From: Alphaproteobacteria bacterium
Lineage (GTDB): Bacteria > Pseudomonadota > Alphaproteobacteria > Micropepsales > Micropepsaceae
DNA length: 64,000 nucleotides
Direction: 5' to 3'
Assembly (NCBI GenBank): GCA_016124635.1
Contig: WGNJ01000007.1
Coordinates: forward strand, 62,001-126,000
The notes under the pieces are model-generated. The model was not told the origin of the DNA. It ran no database searches and saw only the letters and a program-made list of their open reading frames with translations. The position numbers and the translations under genes were made by a program. Shown piece after piece: positions 36,238 to 44,186 of the stretch (position 1 is the stretch's first letter; every line of letters starts with the position of its first letter).

Positions 36238-36450
36238 ATGCACTATCAGTTCGCGGAACTTGCCTTGGTCGTAGCCTCTGGAACCCTTTACGCGCTCCCA
36301 AGCTTTGTCGCCCTTCGTGATCACACCATCACAGCCGATCATGTCGAAGCACTCATCGTGAATGCGTTGCTCGGCTGGACGGTCATCGGATGGGGATTTG
36401 CGATGTTCCTGGCGCTGCGGGAGCCACAATCGGCACGGCGCAAGACCTAG
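36238..36450 (+). CDS. Small membrane protein, superinfection-immunity-like
   Basis: A 70-residue protein with two membrane helices. The motif Y-A-L-P-S-F-V-A-L-R-D followed by N-A-L-L-G-W-T-V-I-G-W-G-F-A matches the Imm_superinfect family (PF14373), first named from phage T4 Imm, which blocks entry of a second phage's DNA. Most bacterial members are uncharacterised and may have other jobs. It stands alone between the TetR gene and sodB, with about 130 bases before it and 200 after. Confidence 0.7.
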   Translation: MHYQFAELALVVASGTLYALPSFVALRDHTITADHVEALIVNALLGWTVIGWGFAMFLALREPQSARRKT

Positions 36451-36651
36451 CTCGCCGGAAAGAATCTTTCGCCTTCAGTGCAACAAGGCGGGACCAAGCC
36501 GCCAATGGATTTCATTTGCCTCATGTGACGCCCCTTCATAAATCGATCCCATCGGCAGAAAACGCGCTGTCGAGGGGTACGAGTGGCGCGCGCGATTGAG
36601 TGAGGTCCTCGGTTCGCGCGCCACCCGTCTCGACCAACGGAAACGGAGACA

Positions 36652-37278
36652 ATGTCCTTACAGTTACCCGAACTACCCTATGCCTACGACGCCCTCGCGC
36701 CGGCAATCTCGAGCGACACGCTGCATCTGCACCACGGCAAACATCACAAAGCCTATGTCGAGAAGGCCAATCTGCTGCTCGCGGGCACGGAGTTTGCGAC
36801 GCTTTCCCTCGAAGACATCGTCGTGCGCACCGCGACGAAACGATCGAGCAAGACGATGGCCGCGCTCTTCAACAACGCGGCCCAAGCCTTCAATCATGGA
36901 TTCTATTGGCGCTCGATGAAGCCCGGCGGCAGCACGCCGTCCGGACAGTTCGCAAGCCGCATCGACAAGGACTTTCGCGGCGTCGATCGCTTCCTAACGC
37001 AATTCACGGAAGCTGCCACGCAAGTCTTCGGCAGCGGCTGGACCTGGCTGGTGCTCGATCGCGGCAAGCTGCGCATCACCTCGACCGCCAACGCGGACAC
37101 GCCGCTCACGCGCGGTCACGTACCGCTGCTGACCTGCGACGTGTGGGAGCACGCTTACTACCTGGATCACCAAAACCGGCGCCCCGAATACGTGCAGGCA
37201 TTCGTGAATTCGCTGGCGAATTGGGATTTCGCGGCCGCCAATCTCGAGCGCGCCGAACTCAAGCTGGCCGCCGAATAG
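36652..37278 (+). CDS. sodB: Iron/manganese superoxide dismutase
   Basis: This enzyme converts superoxide to hydrogen peroxide and oxygen in the cytoplasm. The 208-residue protein has the four metal ligands H27, H82, D163 and H167, in H-L-H-H-G-K-H-H, F-N-H-G-F-Y-W and T-C-D-V-W-E-H-A-Y-Y. No signal peptide is present. The choice of iron or manganese cannot be fixed. A GGAGAC ribosome site lies just before the ATG. It ends against a strong hairpin shared with the convergent Asp-rich protein gene. Confidence 0.95.
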   Translation: MSLQLPELPYAYDALAPAISSDTLHLHHGKHHKAYVEKANLLLAGTEFATLSLEDIVVRTATKRSSKTMAALFNNAAQAFNHGFYWRSMKPGGSTPSGQFASRIDKDFRGVDRFLTQFTEAATQVFGSGWTWLVLDRGKLRITSTANADTPLTRGHVPLLTCDVWEHAYYLDHQNRRPEYVQAFVNSLANWDFAAANLERAELKLAAE

Positions 37279-37301
37279 ACGTTTGCATCAGCATCGCGAG
37301 A

Positions 37302-37331
37302 CCGCCGCCCGGCAATGATCGCGGGCGGCGG
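37302..37331. terminator. Bidirectional hairpin between sodB and the convergent gene
   Basis: CCGCCGCCCG (37302-37311) pairs perfectly with CGGGCGGCGG (37322-37331) over a 10-base loop. It lies between two convergent stop codons (37278 and 37350), so it probably ends transcription from both sides. There is no long T-run. Confidence 0.6.
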
Positions 37332-37349
37332 CGCTGAGCGCGTTAGGCC

Positions 37350-37772
37350 TTATTGGCCGTCGTCGTCATCATCGTTGTCGTCGGCGCTGTTGTCGTCTTG
37401 GTCGTCGTCGCCGTATTGGTCGTCGTCACCCGCTTGACTGCAGCAGTCCTGATCGTCGCCCTGCGCGCTCATGCCGCTCATGCTGCCGTCATGCCCGCCG
37501 TGCCGGTGCTCCATATGAGCCCCTTTGTCACCGCCGCGATCATAATCGTCGTCATCGTCGTCGGAGTCGTCGCGGTAGCCCGGCACGGCATGCACGCCGG
37601 CGCCCGGATGTTCGAGCTGCATGAGGTTGAGTTCGCGGGTCGCTTCCGCTTGGTCGTCGTAACACCAGTCGTCGCCGCAACGATAGTAAGGCGCGGCGCT
37701 CGCCGGCGCGCTCGCAGCAAACATCGAGACGACAGCCGCGGCGCCTGCAAACAAAATCATCTTCACTGACAT
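37350..37772 (-). CDS. Exported Asp-rich protein with CYDDQA motif (copy 1)
   Basis: A 140-residue exported protein. Signal peptide ends at A-S-A-A-P (about 27). A short cysteine-containing segment follows: Y-R-C-G-D-D-W-C-Y-D-D-Q-A-E-A-T-R-E-L-N-L. The rest is low complexity: runs of Asp, then a patch rich in His and Met (H-M-E-H-R-H-G-G-H), a C-C pair, and a final run of Asp with Gln/Asn. Such tails may bind Ca2+ or transition metals. The cysteine segment is shared with the neighbouring gene at 37957, so the two are paralogues. A GTG start at 37793 is also open, but the ATG at 37772 starts the signal peptide. Confidence 0.72.
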   Translation of the reverse strand: MSVKMILFAGAAAVVSMFAASAPASAAPYYRCGDDWCYDDQAEATRELNLMQLEHPGAGVHAVPGYRDDSDDDDDDYDRGGDKGAHMEHRHGGHDGSMSGMSAQGDDQDCCSQAGDDDQYGDDDQDDNSADDNDDDDDGQ

Positions 37773-37956
37773 GGGATCGAACCCCTCTTGCACCTGATGA
37801 AGTGGGCGCGAGACTAGCCCTTACGGGCGCGCGCGTGTAGCGCATCGCGTCACGAATGCGCGAGGCTGCCGCTCGCATCGGCGAAAAATGAGGGAACCAC
37901 GCAGGACAAAACGTCAGAACGCCCGCGTCACGCGCATTACCAAAAGTTCACAGCAA

Positions 37957-38313
37957 CTAGTCGTTGTCGTCGTCTTGATCGCCGTAAGGATTCATATCGG
38001 CGTCGTCATTGCCGGTGTCGTCATCGCCGTCACTGTCGCGAGCACGATAGGCTCCACCATCATTCTCGTAGGACGGACCGTCTGCGCCGTAATAGGGGCG
38101 GCGATCGCTATAGCCGTGGCCGCCGTCTTCGTTCTCGCGTTTTGCTTGCTCCAACGCTTGAAGATTCAGCGCCCGCGTCTCGTCGGCTTGGTCGTCGTAG
38201 CAGCGCTCGCCGTTGCACCAATAGCTATCGTCCGCAAGCGCCGTACCGGCGGAGATCGGAATTGCAAAACCAAGCACGGCGGCGCCGGCAAAGAGAGTGT
38301 TCTTCAATCGCAT
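37957..38313 (-). CDS. Exported Asp-rich protein with CYDDQA motif (copy 2)
   Basis: A 118-residue exported protein. Signal peptide ends near A-L-A-D-D (27). It has Y-W-C-N-G-E-R-C-Y-D-D-Q-A-D-E-T-R-A-L-N-L-Q-A-L-E, clearly the same module as in the gene at 37350. After it comes a Gly/Tyr/Arg segment and an acidic tail of Asp and Asn. It lacks the His/Met patch and the second C-C of copy 1. Both genes lie in the same direction with about 185 bases between them, so they arose by tandem duplication. I do not recognise a named family. Confidence 0.72.
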   Translation of the reverse strand: MRLKNTLFAGAAVLGFAIPISAGTALADDSYWCNGERCYDDQADETRALNLQALEQAKRENEDGGHGYSDRRPYYGADGPSYENDGGAYRARDSDGDDDTGNDDADMNPYGDQDDDND

Positions 38314-38451
38314 GACGGGTCCTTCCGAAGCGTGTCTCCATGGCTAACGCGACCCGCCTCCAACCCGTTCCCTTAGAAGTCATCACGCCGCAGCGAGTTC
38401 CAAGGCGCCGTCAAACCACCCCGGCGTGCAATTCGCGGCCCTTCCTATAAG

Positions 38452-39495
38452 ATGGAACCGGGGATCAAAGACGCATCGATGACGCTCAGGAAAACCACAG
38501 GTAGGGCCTTTGTCATCAGTCCGATCGGCGCCGAGGGCTCGCCGCAGCGCGAGCACGCCGACGACGTCTTCGAATTCATTATCGAGCCCGCGCTGAAGCA
38601 GGCGGGCGTGACGCCCTATCGCGCCGATCACGACGCCAAGTCGGGCCGCATCAGCCATCAGATGGTCGCTTCGATCCTCGAAGAAGATTTTTGCATCGCG
38701 GTTTTGACCGGCCACAATCCGAACGTCTTCTACGAGCTCGCGATCGCTCAATGCGCCGCGCGCCCCGTCATCTTGCTCATCGACAAGAGCGAGGAGATCC
38801 CGTTCGACGTCCACGACCTGCGCGTCATCCGCTACGACTTCAATCTGCGCGCCATTCGCGACGGCGTCTATGTCAGGCAAATCGTCGAGCAGATCGAGAG
38901 CATCAGGAACGCCGACGGGAATTGGCACGTACCGTTCGCGCCCGATCTCTCGCCGCTCGGCGTCGGCACGACGCATGTGCAATGTTACCCGACGCTCGAC
39001 GAATACATTCAAGACGTGGAGTGGCGCGCCCTCGTCGACAAGGCGAGCGTCGCGCTCGATCTGGTCGGCCTTTCGCTGTCGCCGCTCTCAAAGGTCGAGA
39101 ACATGTCGGATCGCCTGCGCGCCGCGGCCGCCCGCGGCACCAAGATCCGCGTCATGGTCGGCCACCCGGACAATCCTTGGGTGCCTCTATACGCAGAAAA
39201 GTCGCGCTCCAACGCGCGTAAGGAGCGCTTCACGGATTCGCTTTCGCTCGCCCGCAAATATTTCGTCGACGTTGCTCAGAAGGCGCCGCGCATGGAAGTG
39301 CGGCCCGTTCAACACGGCGCCATTCTCCAGCTCCTCGTCGCCAACGAGCACGAAGCCTTGGCTGTGCCGCACCTCTTCGACACGATGACCTATTCGGCGC
39401 CCACACTCGTCGCGACCGCAAGTTCCTCCATCTACAAGACGTGGCGTCGCGAATTCGAAGTCTTGTGGAATCAAAACAACCCGGTCACGACCTGA
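38452..39495 (+). CDS. TIR-like/nucleoside-deoxyribosyltransferase-fold protein with unknown C-terminal domain
   Basis: A 347-residue soluble protein. Residues about 18-140 form an alpha/beta domain: R-A-F-V-I-S-P-I-G, a long helix with I-I-E-P-A-L-K-Q-A-G-V, A-D-H-D-A-K-S-G-R-I, then D-F-C-I-A-V-L-T-G-H-N-P-N-V-F-Y-E-L-A-I-A-Q and P-V-I-L-L-I. The conserved Glu in N-V-F-Y-E-L fits the catalytic Glu of TIR and nucleoside deoxyribosyltransferase folds, which cleave N-glycosidic bonds (for TIRs, NAD+). The C-terminal half has a helical region and a strand-rich end, with some resemblance to PLD-like sensor domains but no H-K-D motif. Start may instead be ATG 38479. No partner defence gene is beside it. 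Confidence 0.72.
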   Translation: MEPGIKDASMTLRKTTGRAFVISPIGAEGSPQREHADDVFEFIIEPALKQAGVTPYRADHDAKSGRISHQMVASILEEDFCIAVLTGHNPNVFYELAIAQCAARPVILLIDKSEEIPFDVHDLRVIRYDFNLRAIRDGVYVRQIVEQIESIRNADGNWHVPFAPDLSPLGVGTTHVQCYPTLDEYIQDVEWRALVDKASVALDLVGLSLSPLSKVENMSDRLRAAAARGTKIRVMVGHPDNPWVPLYAEKSRSNARKERFTDSLSLARKYFVDVAQKAPRMEVRPVQHGAILQLLVANEHEALAVPHLFDTMTYSAPTLVATASSSIYKTWRREFEVLWNQNNPVTT

Positions 39496-39515
39496 CCGCG
39501 CCCGACCGCCGAAAG

Positions 39516-39857
39516 TTAAGCGCGCGCCCCCGCACCCCCGCAGGCCACACAGCCGAGATAGCGATGCATGTCGTAGCCGCGTTGCGCGGCGCCGACCGCG
39601 GGCGGCATCTGAACCACGGTAACGTTCGAACTAATGAGCCGCCGCGCGACCCACCGCGCGAACTCGCGCCGGATGCGGTCGCGTTCGACGGGGTCGCGCT
39701 CTGCCGCCTTACCGCGCAGTACGGGTGCGTGCCGCGTGTCGGACGCCATCGCCACGGCGATCAAGAGCGCCACGTCGTCCATCGAAAGGACGCGCGAGCC
39801 GTCGGGAAAAGTGAGCGGACCGGGTGACAAAACGCACACACGATGTACGAGCCGCAC
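39516..39857 (-). CDS. Hypothetical protein
   Basis: A 113-residue frame with strongly GC-biased third positions on the minus strand, which supports coding. It includes a helix-rich centre with D-P-V-E-R-D-R-I-R-R-E-F-A-R-W-V-A-R-R and ends with a C-V-A-C-G-G pair. No family recognised. The start is uncertain: GTG at 39857 is open, and others lie downstream. It is convergent with the TIR-like gene; the two stop codons are about 20 bases apart. Confidence 0.5.
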   Translation of the reverse strand: MRLVHRVCVLSPGPLTFPDGSRVLSMDDVALLIAVAMASDTRHAPVLRGKAAERDPVERDRIRREFARWVARRLISSNVTVVQMPPAVGAAQRGYDMHRYLGCVACGGAGARA

Positions 39858-39968
39858 CGCGTGCGCACTCTATTTCGAAGCCGACGCAATTCGTGAACAT
39901 GTCCAGCGCCACCGTTCGATTGTGCATCAGGTTCGCCATCCACTACATTTGGAGTGGGAGGGGCGCCC

Positions 39969-40214
39969 ATGAGTAGAGTAACTGCGTTGATTGTGGCCGT
40001 CGGCGTCGGCGCGGCCGCATGGATCGTATTGCCGATAATGAAGCCTGAATTGAGTGCGGCCTGGCTCGTCGGTGCCGACGGGCTGTCGGGGATCGCACTG
40101 CACGGCTACGAGATCATGAGCATCGTCGCCGGCCTTGTGGTCTGGATCCTCGGTCTTCACTTCCCGGATCGGCCCAAGCCGATCATTTTCCGGCACAGCG
40201 GCGCCGCCGCCTAA
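39969..40214 (+). CDS. Small two-helix membrane protein, function unknown
   Basis: An 81-residue protein with two hydrophobic segments, at about 5-25 and 48-65, and a short polar tail ending H-S-G-A-A-A. GGGAGGGG precedes the ATG by five bases and fixes the start over a GTG five codons upstream. No family recognised. Confidence 0.65.
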   Translation: MSRVTALIVAVGVGAAAWIVLPIMKPELSAAWLVGADGLSGIALHGYEIMSIVAGLVVWILGLHFPDRPKPIIFRHSGAAA

Positions 40215-40633
40215 GAGCGCGCGTTCGAACTGAAGGCACAAACCGGTGCCGCCCCCTCTGCGGGCAGTTCGATCGTGCGAGCCCGAAGGGCGAGAAGGAT
40301 CGGGTGGGGGGATACCTACGAACGCTCCAAGAGGCCCCCCACCCGAACCGATTTCGCGCATTCGCGCTCAATCCGGTTCGACCGCCCCGCAGAGGGGGCG
40401 GTACCGGAGATCTATTGATTCAGCCGAGGCCAAATCTGCGTGATTCGGCCCGAACCAAATCTGTTCTAGCGGCCCAACGCGCTGCCAAATTGTGCAATCC
40501 CTATCCCGCCGATGTTGCGCCTCCGCCGAGGAATCGCGCCAAGTGCCGCGAACCGTTGCGCGTTGGCCGCCTTCTTCTTGTCTGAATTGGGCGTTAGGCG
40601 GCAAACTCGGCGCGCGTCTCCGGGGGAAACCAA
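40215..40633. other. 419-base gap holding a nested palindromic element
   Basis: No gene is supported here. The left 190 bases hold the nested inverted repeat described at 40243-40407. The right part, to the CaCA gene start, should hold that gene's promoter, but I see no clear -35/-10 pair. Open frames on both strands are short or are shadows. Confidence 0.6.
40243..40407. repeat. MITE-like nested inverted repeat
   Basis: Outer arms of 22 bases (40243-40264 and 40386-40407) pair with one mismatch; they carry GCCCCCTCTGCGGG and its complement. Inside, GGGTGGGGGG (40302-40311) pairs with CCCCCCACCC (40335-40344). The whole 165-base unit could fold into one long hairpin. Such elements are usually dispersed in the genome; other copies cannot be checked here. 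Confidence 0.65.
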
Positions 40634-41557
40634 ATGCAAGAAGATCTGCTGATCTTTGCCATAGGCTGTGTCTGTGCGGCGATCGGTGGGGAGCTCTTCT
40701 TCTCCGGCATAATCGGCGTGGCCGAACGCGGCCGCTGGCCTCGTGGTATCGTCGCCGCAACCTTGGGTGCCTTTGCCACCTCCTCGCCCGAGCTGATCGT
40801 CGCGATTACCTCCGCTTGGCGCAATGCGCCTGAGCTTGCGCTTGGCGCGGCCACCGGCAGCAATCTCACCAACATTGCGCTCATTCTCGCGGTGCCGCTG
40901 TTGTTCTTCGGCCTTCAGACGACGCGCGGCGCGGTGTTCCGCGAGCTGCCTTTGGCCCTCCTCATCTTTCCGATCATCGCGATCGTGGCGTTCGACGGCC
41001 ACGTCACGTCGCAAGACGCGGTGCTGCTTCTCGCCGTTTTCGTCTTTTGGCTTGCCCTTGTCGTTTTCGCCGCCGCGCGCAATCGAACGGAAGCCGACGG
41101 CCACCGCCCGTCCGGCCGCCTCTACCTCGGCCTGATCCTGATCGTCGGTCTGGCTACGTTGTTCTTGGCCGGCGAGCTCATCGTCGACGGCGCCTCGGGC
41201 CTTGCGGTGGCGTTCGGCGTTCCGAACTACATCATCGGTGCGACCGTCGTCGCCTTCGGCACGTCGGTGCCGGAGCTTGCAACCGTCGTCGTCTCGTCGC
41301 TGCGCCGTCAGCCGGAGGTCGGACTGCAGACCATCCTTGGCAGCAACATCTTCAACTGCTTCTTCATCATCCCCGTTGCCGCGCTGATCCATCCGATCGC
41401 CGTCGAATGGCTCAGCCTCAAGCTCACGCTCGAAGCCGGCTTGATCGCGACGCTGCTGATCGTTCCCCTCGGCAGTTGGCGCCTCGGCCGCTGGCGCGGC
41501 CTCCTGCTGCTCGCGCTCTACGCCGCCTTCATCGCCTTGAGCCTGAAACCTGTCTGA
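40634..41557 (+). CDS. Ca2+/cation antiporter (CaCA family, YrbG-like)
   Basis: A 307-residue inner-membrane antiporter with about ten helices. Both alpha repeats are clear: A-T-L-G-A-F-A-T-S-S-P-E-L-I with G-S-N-L-T-N-I-A-L-I-L in the first half, and T-V-V-A-F-G-T-S-V-P-E-L-A-T with G-S-N-I-F-N-C-F-F-I in the second. The two glutamates in the S-P-E-L and V-P-E-L motifs are the ion ligands. Bacterial members exchange Ca2+ (or K+) for Na+ or H+. It stands alone. Confidence 0.93.
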   Translation: MQEDLLIFAIGCVCAAIGGELFFSGIIGVAERGRWPRGIVAATLGAFATSSPELIVAITSAWRNAPELALGAATGSNLTNIALILAVPLLFFGLQTTRGAVFRELPLALLIFPIIAIVAFDGHVTSQDAVLLLAVFVFWLALVVFAAARNRTEADGHRPSGRLYLGLILIVGLATLFLAGELIVDGASGLAVAFGVPNYIIGATVVAFGTSVPELATVVVSSLRRQPEVGLQTILGSNIFNCFFIIPVAALIHPIAVEWLSLKLTLEAGLIATLLIVPLGSWRLGRWRGLLLLALYAAFIALSLKPV

Positions 41558-41632
41558 CAGCGACCTTGACGCCGTCTCCGACGTTTTGTCGACGACGGCG
41601 CCGCTTGTGAACGCACCGCGAAAAGTCTGAAG

Positions 41633-41652
41633 ATCGCCGAAACCGGACGCTT
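41633..41652 (+). repeat. Copy 1 of the intergenic CGCCGAAAGCGGACAT motif
   Basis: ATCGCCGAAACCGGACGC: a slightly degenerate copy in the gap between the CaCA gene and the small membrane protein at 41686. Confidence 0.55.
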
Positions 41653-41685
41653 GGCCTCTGATTGATCTCGCCACAGAAGCTGTGG

Positions 41686-41874
41686 CTAAAGGTGTAGAAC
41701 GACGAACGTCGCACCGAGACCAAGCAGCCCGATCAGAAACATCTCGCCCCAATTGTTGGGGTTAAATGCGCCATCCACGAGATGACCCATCCTACGTCCG
41801 AGACGCTGATTGATCCTGACATAGAGGATCGTGACGATGATGAAGGTGACCGGGAATACCCACCAACCTTTCAT
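41686..41874 (-). CDS. Small membrane protein, function unknown
   Basis: A 62-residue protein with two hydrophobic segments separated by a charged loop with R-I-N-Q-R-L-G-R-R-M. GAGAGG lies eight bases before the ATG. It has no recognised family. It is flanked on both sides by copies of the short intergenic motif. Confidence 0.55.
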   Translation of the reverse strand: MKGWWVFPVTFIIVTILYVRINQRLGRRMGHLVDGAFNPNNWGEMFLIGLLGLGATFVVLHL

Positions 41875-41898
41875 CTCACAGACCTCTCAAGGTGCAAA

Positions 41899-41918
41899 AT
41901 CGCCGAAAGCGGACATCC
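41899..41918 (+). repeat. Copy 2 of the intergenic motif (best match)
   Basis: ATCGCCGAAAGCGGACATCC, taken as the reference for the motif. It fills most of the 47-base gap between two small membrane-protein genes. Confidence 0.6.
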
Positions 41919-41921
41919 GAT

Positions 41922-42137
41922 CTAATCGTGATCGTCAGGCCCCCAGTTTTGCCGCGCCCAAGAAAATGATGCGAACGACATCCCGACGAAGACGCAGAAC
42001 ATCAGCAGAGTCTCCACGCCTGAGCCGAGCCATCGTCCAGTAAGCCGAGACACAGCGAGTACTCCCAGGAACATCACAGCCGTCGCGAGGAAGGGTATCG
42101 CTATCGCATATGCGACTATGGCCGCTCGCCTGCTCAT
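41922..42137 (-). CDS. Small membrane protein, function unknown
   Basis: A 71-residue protein with two hydrophobic helices and a tail of Trp, Asn, Gly and Asp. Its third-position bias is weaker than in the core genes. No family recognised. Same strand as the gene at 41686. Confidence 0.5.
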   Translation of the reverse strand: MSRRAAIVAYAIAIPFLATAVMFLGVLAVSRLTGRWLGSGVETLLMFCVFVGMSFASFSWARQNWGPDDHD

Positions 42138-42193
42138 GTCCCAGCCTGGTAGTATTACCTTTGAGTGTAGCGAAAACTGTCGCTGAGTCCGAC

Positions 42194-42266
42194 TGTCTGC
42201 TTTGGGCCAACTCGCGGCAAGGACCGGGACCCAGCGAGCGGCTAAGATTCGCAGATACCGGACATT
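42194..42266. repeat. Copy 3: complete element with both arms
   Basis: The left arm, TGTCTGCTTTGGGCC (42194-42208), is the motif in reverse, and the right arm, ATTCGCAGATACCGGACATT (42247-42266), is the forward motif. The pair forms an imperfect inverted repeat 73 bases long that could fold as a hairpin. Confidence 0.5.
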
Positions 42267-42370
42267 TCGCTCTTACCAGCATCGTGCTCGTCCATTGCTC
42301 GCGCTACGATCCGCAGATGCCGGTGCGGCGGCACTGGATGGACCCCGATCTGCGCCGGAGCAAGAGCGTC

Positions 42371-42715
42371 ATGTCCGCGTATAACTTGCTATTCGTTACC
42401 CAAACTTGCCCAGTCTGCCATCAAGTCGCTTGCCAACGAATTCAATTTCGATATGGCAACTGTTGGCTGCACGAATACAAAACGGGCGATTCGATCCTTT
42501 GGGGCGGCAATGATGTGGGCGAGAGAAGCACAGGCACGGTGCGCGTTTCCGGAATATCAGTTGCGTGTCACAACTGCCGAAGCTCGGGCGAGTTTGTTGT
42601 CGAAATAACGAACAATGTTATTCAACGCACTATCCCCGATGAAGTGGAGGTCAGACGATTGCACGATGAGGAAGTTGGTAAGGAAGTGGAACGGTACAAA
42701 TCCTCAAAGCAGTGA
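42371..42715 (+). CDS. Hypothetical protein with zinc-ribbon cysteines
   Basis: A 114-residue soluble protein. A C-P-V-C-H...C pair near residue 14 and a later C-H-N-C near 66 could make one zinc site. Between them is a strand-rich segment. The C-terminus is charged and helical. The frame is open further upstream, but that part crosses the inverted repeat and has no coding character, so I start at 42371. Base composition is more A/T-rich than in the core genes. Family unknown. Confidence 0.55.
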   Translation: MSAYNLLFVTQTCPVCHQVACQRIQFRYGNCWLHEYKTGDSILWGGNDVGERSTGTVRVSGISVACHNCRSSGEFVVEITNNVIQRTIPDEVEVRRLHDEEVGKEVERYKSSKQ

Positions 42716-42760
42716 CGCCCTCCTATGTGCCCTGAAACGTGCGCGCGAAAGTGGCTGCAC

Positions 42761-42780
42761 ATCGCCGAAGACGGACATTC
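42761..42780 (+). repeat. Copy 4 of the intergenic motif
   Basis: ATCGCCGAAGACGGACATTC, one changed base in the centre. It lies in the 108-base gap between two convergent hypothetical genes. Confidence 0.6.
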
Positions 42781-42823
42781 CAATTTGCTCGATTCGCGAG
42801 ACAACGGCCCCGCCGTAGTGACA

Positions 42824-43240
42824 CTACCTGTCAACGAATTCGGCCTGATCCAACGTCCAGTCCGAGCATCGCAACATGCACTGTTTGTAGTTGAAATTGT
42901 TCGCCCCCCGGCAATCGTACTCTTCAAGTTTGCCACGGATAACAGCGTCTTGATGATTTTTGGGGTAAGGAAACTGGTCCGCGAGGCGAGCATCGCGGAA
43001 ACGAACGTTCAAGCATTTGTCGTCCCCAGATTGTCCGAATCTGGCAGCGGATAAGCCTGCAAATCCGCCGTCCCAAACAAGATGGCCCTGTACCACCATT
43101 ACATGGTGTCGGAGCGATTCCGGGTTCTCCAGAATCTTATCCACGCGAAGCGGTACTTCGCTTGCCGTGGTTCGCAAATACAACGCCGCGCCGCAACAGA
43201 GACCCAAGAGCAAAACTCTAATCACTTTGGCTAGAAACAT
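42824..43240 (-). CDS. Exported hypothetical protein
   Basis: A 138-residue protein with an N-terminal signal or anchor (V-I-R-V-L-L-L-G-L-C-C-G-A-A-L). The mature part has the pattern L-R-V-D-K-I-L-E-N-P-E-S-L followed by a strand with V-V-Q-G-H-L-V, reminiscent of OB-fold periplasmic proteins, and four cysteines near the end. Not recognised. The start at 43240 begins the signal; upstream codons cross a repeat copy. Confidence 0.6.
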   Translation of the reverse strand: MFLAKVIRVLLLGLCCGAALYLRTTASEVPLRVDKILENPESLRHHVMVVQGHLVWDGGFAGLSAARFGQSGDDKCLNVRFRDARLADQFPYPKNHQDAVIRGKLEEYDCRGANNFNYKQCMLRCSDWTLDQAEFVDR

Positions 43241-43341
43241 TGTCGTCGCCCCAGCTACACCCCGCAAGGTGTACCTTAGTCTGGTCACGTCACAATATGG
43301 GCCATTTGCCCGCCTATGTGTTGTGCACTGAATAGGCCGGC

Positions 43342-43361
43342 ATTCGCCGAAAGCAGACACT
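43342..43361 (+). repeat. Copy 5 of the intergenic motif
   Basis: ATTCGCCGAAAGCAGACACT, close to the reference. It lies between the two exported hypothetical genes at 42824 and 43376. Confidence 0.6.
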
Positions 43362-43375
43362 TTAAACTAAGCTTT

Positions 43376-43897
43376 TCAGTCGCAACTCGCGTCGCCGACG
43401 CCAATCCAAATTGAAGAGACTTTTTTTGTGTCGGTGCCGAAAGTGTACATGCTGTAAGGGGGATTTCTCACGGTCACGACAATCTCGCGACTGACCGCGG
43501 AGCGTTCGGCTATCCTAATTTTGTTCAAGCGATAAGCTGACAGCACATCGCGCTCTGAAGATCCTATTCCAATCCCTTCGGGCGTGCGATTTGTGGCGCG
43601 ATCATCGATAACAAACCGCTGGATGACCCCGTTGATTAGCATCAACGAAACGCCCTGTGGTTCACCGCGAAAGCTAGTAAAAGTACACTCTGCGGGGTTG
43701 CGTGTGCCCAAATATGCCCATGGGTCGTAAAGCGTGTTGCTAACCAGATTTTTGGCTTGGGAAAAGGTCATGCCAATACGAATTGGCCCCATTCCCTGAG
43801 GGCCAAGCGGCGTCTCCTTATTGATATGGAATCCTTGCGCGTTACAAAGCGAAGGCGTGGTGACGACGAGCGCCAAGAAAATGATGGCGCTTCGCAT
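43376..43897 (-). CDS. Exported hypothetical protein
   Basis: A 173-residue protein. Signal peptide ends at C-N-A-Q (20). The mature part contains I-R-I-G-M-T-F-S-Q-A and I-G-I-G-S-S-E-R-D-V-L-S-A-Y, two similar turns-and-helix pieces typical of small repeat domains in periplasmic lipoproteins such as BamE/SmpA-like folds. That resemblance is loose. The start at 43897 begins the signal peptide. A/T-richer than the core genome. Confidence 0.6.
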   Translation of the reverse strand: MRSAIIFLALVVTTPSLCNAQGFHINKETPLGPQGMGPIRIGMTFSQAKNLVSNTLYDPWAYLGTRNPAECTFTSFRGEPQGVSLMLINGVIQRFVIDDRATNRTPEGIGIGSSERDVLSAYRLNKIRIAERSAVSREIVVTVRNPPYSMYTFGTDTKKVSSIWIGVGDASCD

Positions 43898-44065
43898 GGC
43901 CAAACCCGCCCGAACAACGCAAAACGTTAGCTCGCGTAGGATTTGGTGCTGCGAAATTTTCGCGACCAATTTGCCGTTCATCGTTGTCGGTATCCGCCTC
44001 AAGCAATCTTAGCATGAATGGCCGGGCGCCTGTCGCTCTTTGCTCCTCCGCGGGGTTCGGCGAAC

Positions 44066-44112
44066 GTCTGCTTTGGGCTGTGAGTTCAACTGATCGGCGC
44101 AATCCGGACATT
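44066..44112. repeat. Copy 6: short element with both arms
   Basis: GTCTGCTTTGGGC (44066-44078, reverse arm) and GATCGGCGCAATCCGGACATT (44092-44112, forward arm) form an imperfect inverted repeat. It lies in the gap before the membrane protein at 44187. Confidence 0.5.
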
Positions 44113-44186
44113 GACCCGCGAACAGACATCGGCCTTACAAAGCGGCCACAACTCGGCTTACGCTAGATGCGCTCGCTGAAGGCAAA

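Noticed and set aside
40466..41752. Minus-strand frame of 428 codons opposite the antiporter
   Set aside because: Low-complexity D/E/R/Q product, antisense to a clear CaCA gene.
42110..42370. The upstream extension of the zinc-ribbon ORF as coding
   Set aside because: It runs through the inverted-repeat element and has no coding character.
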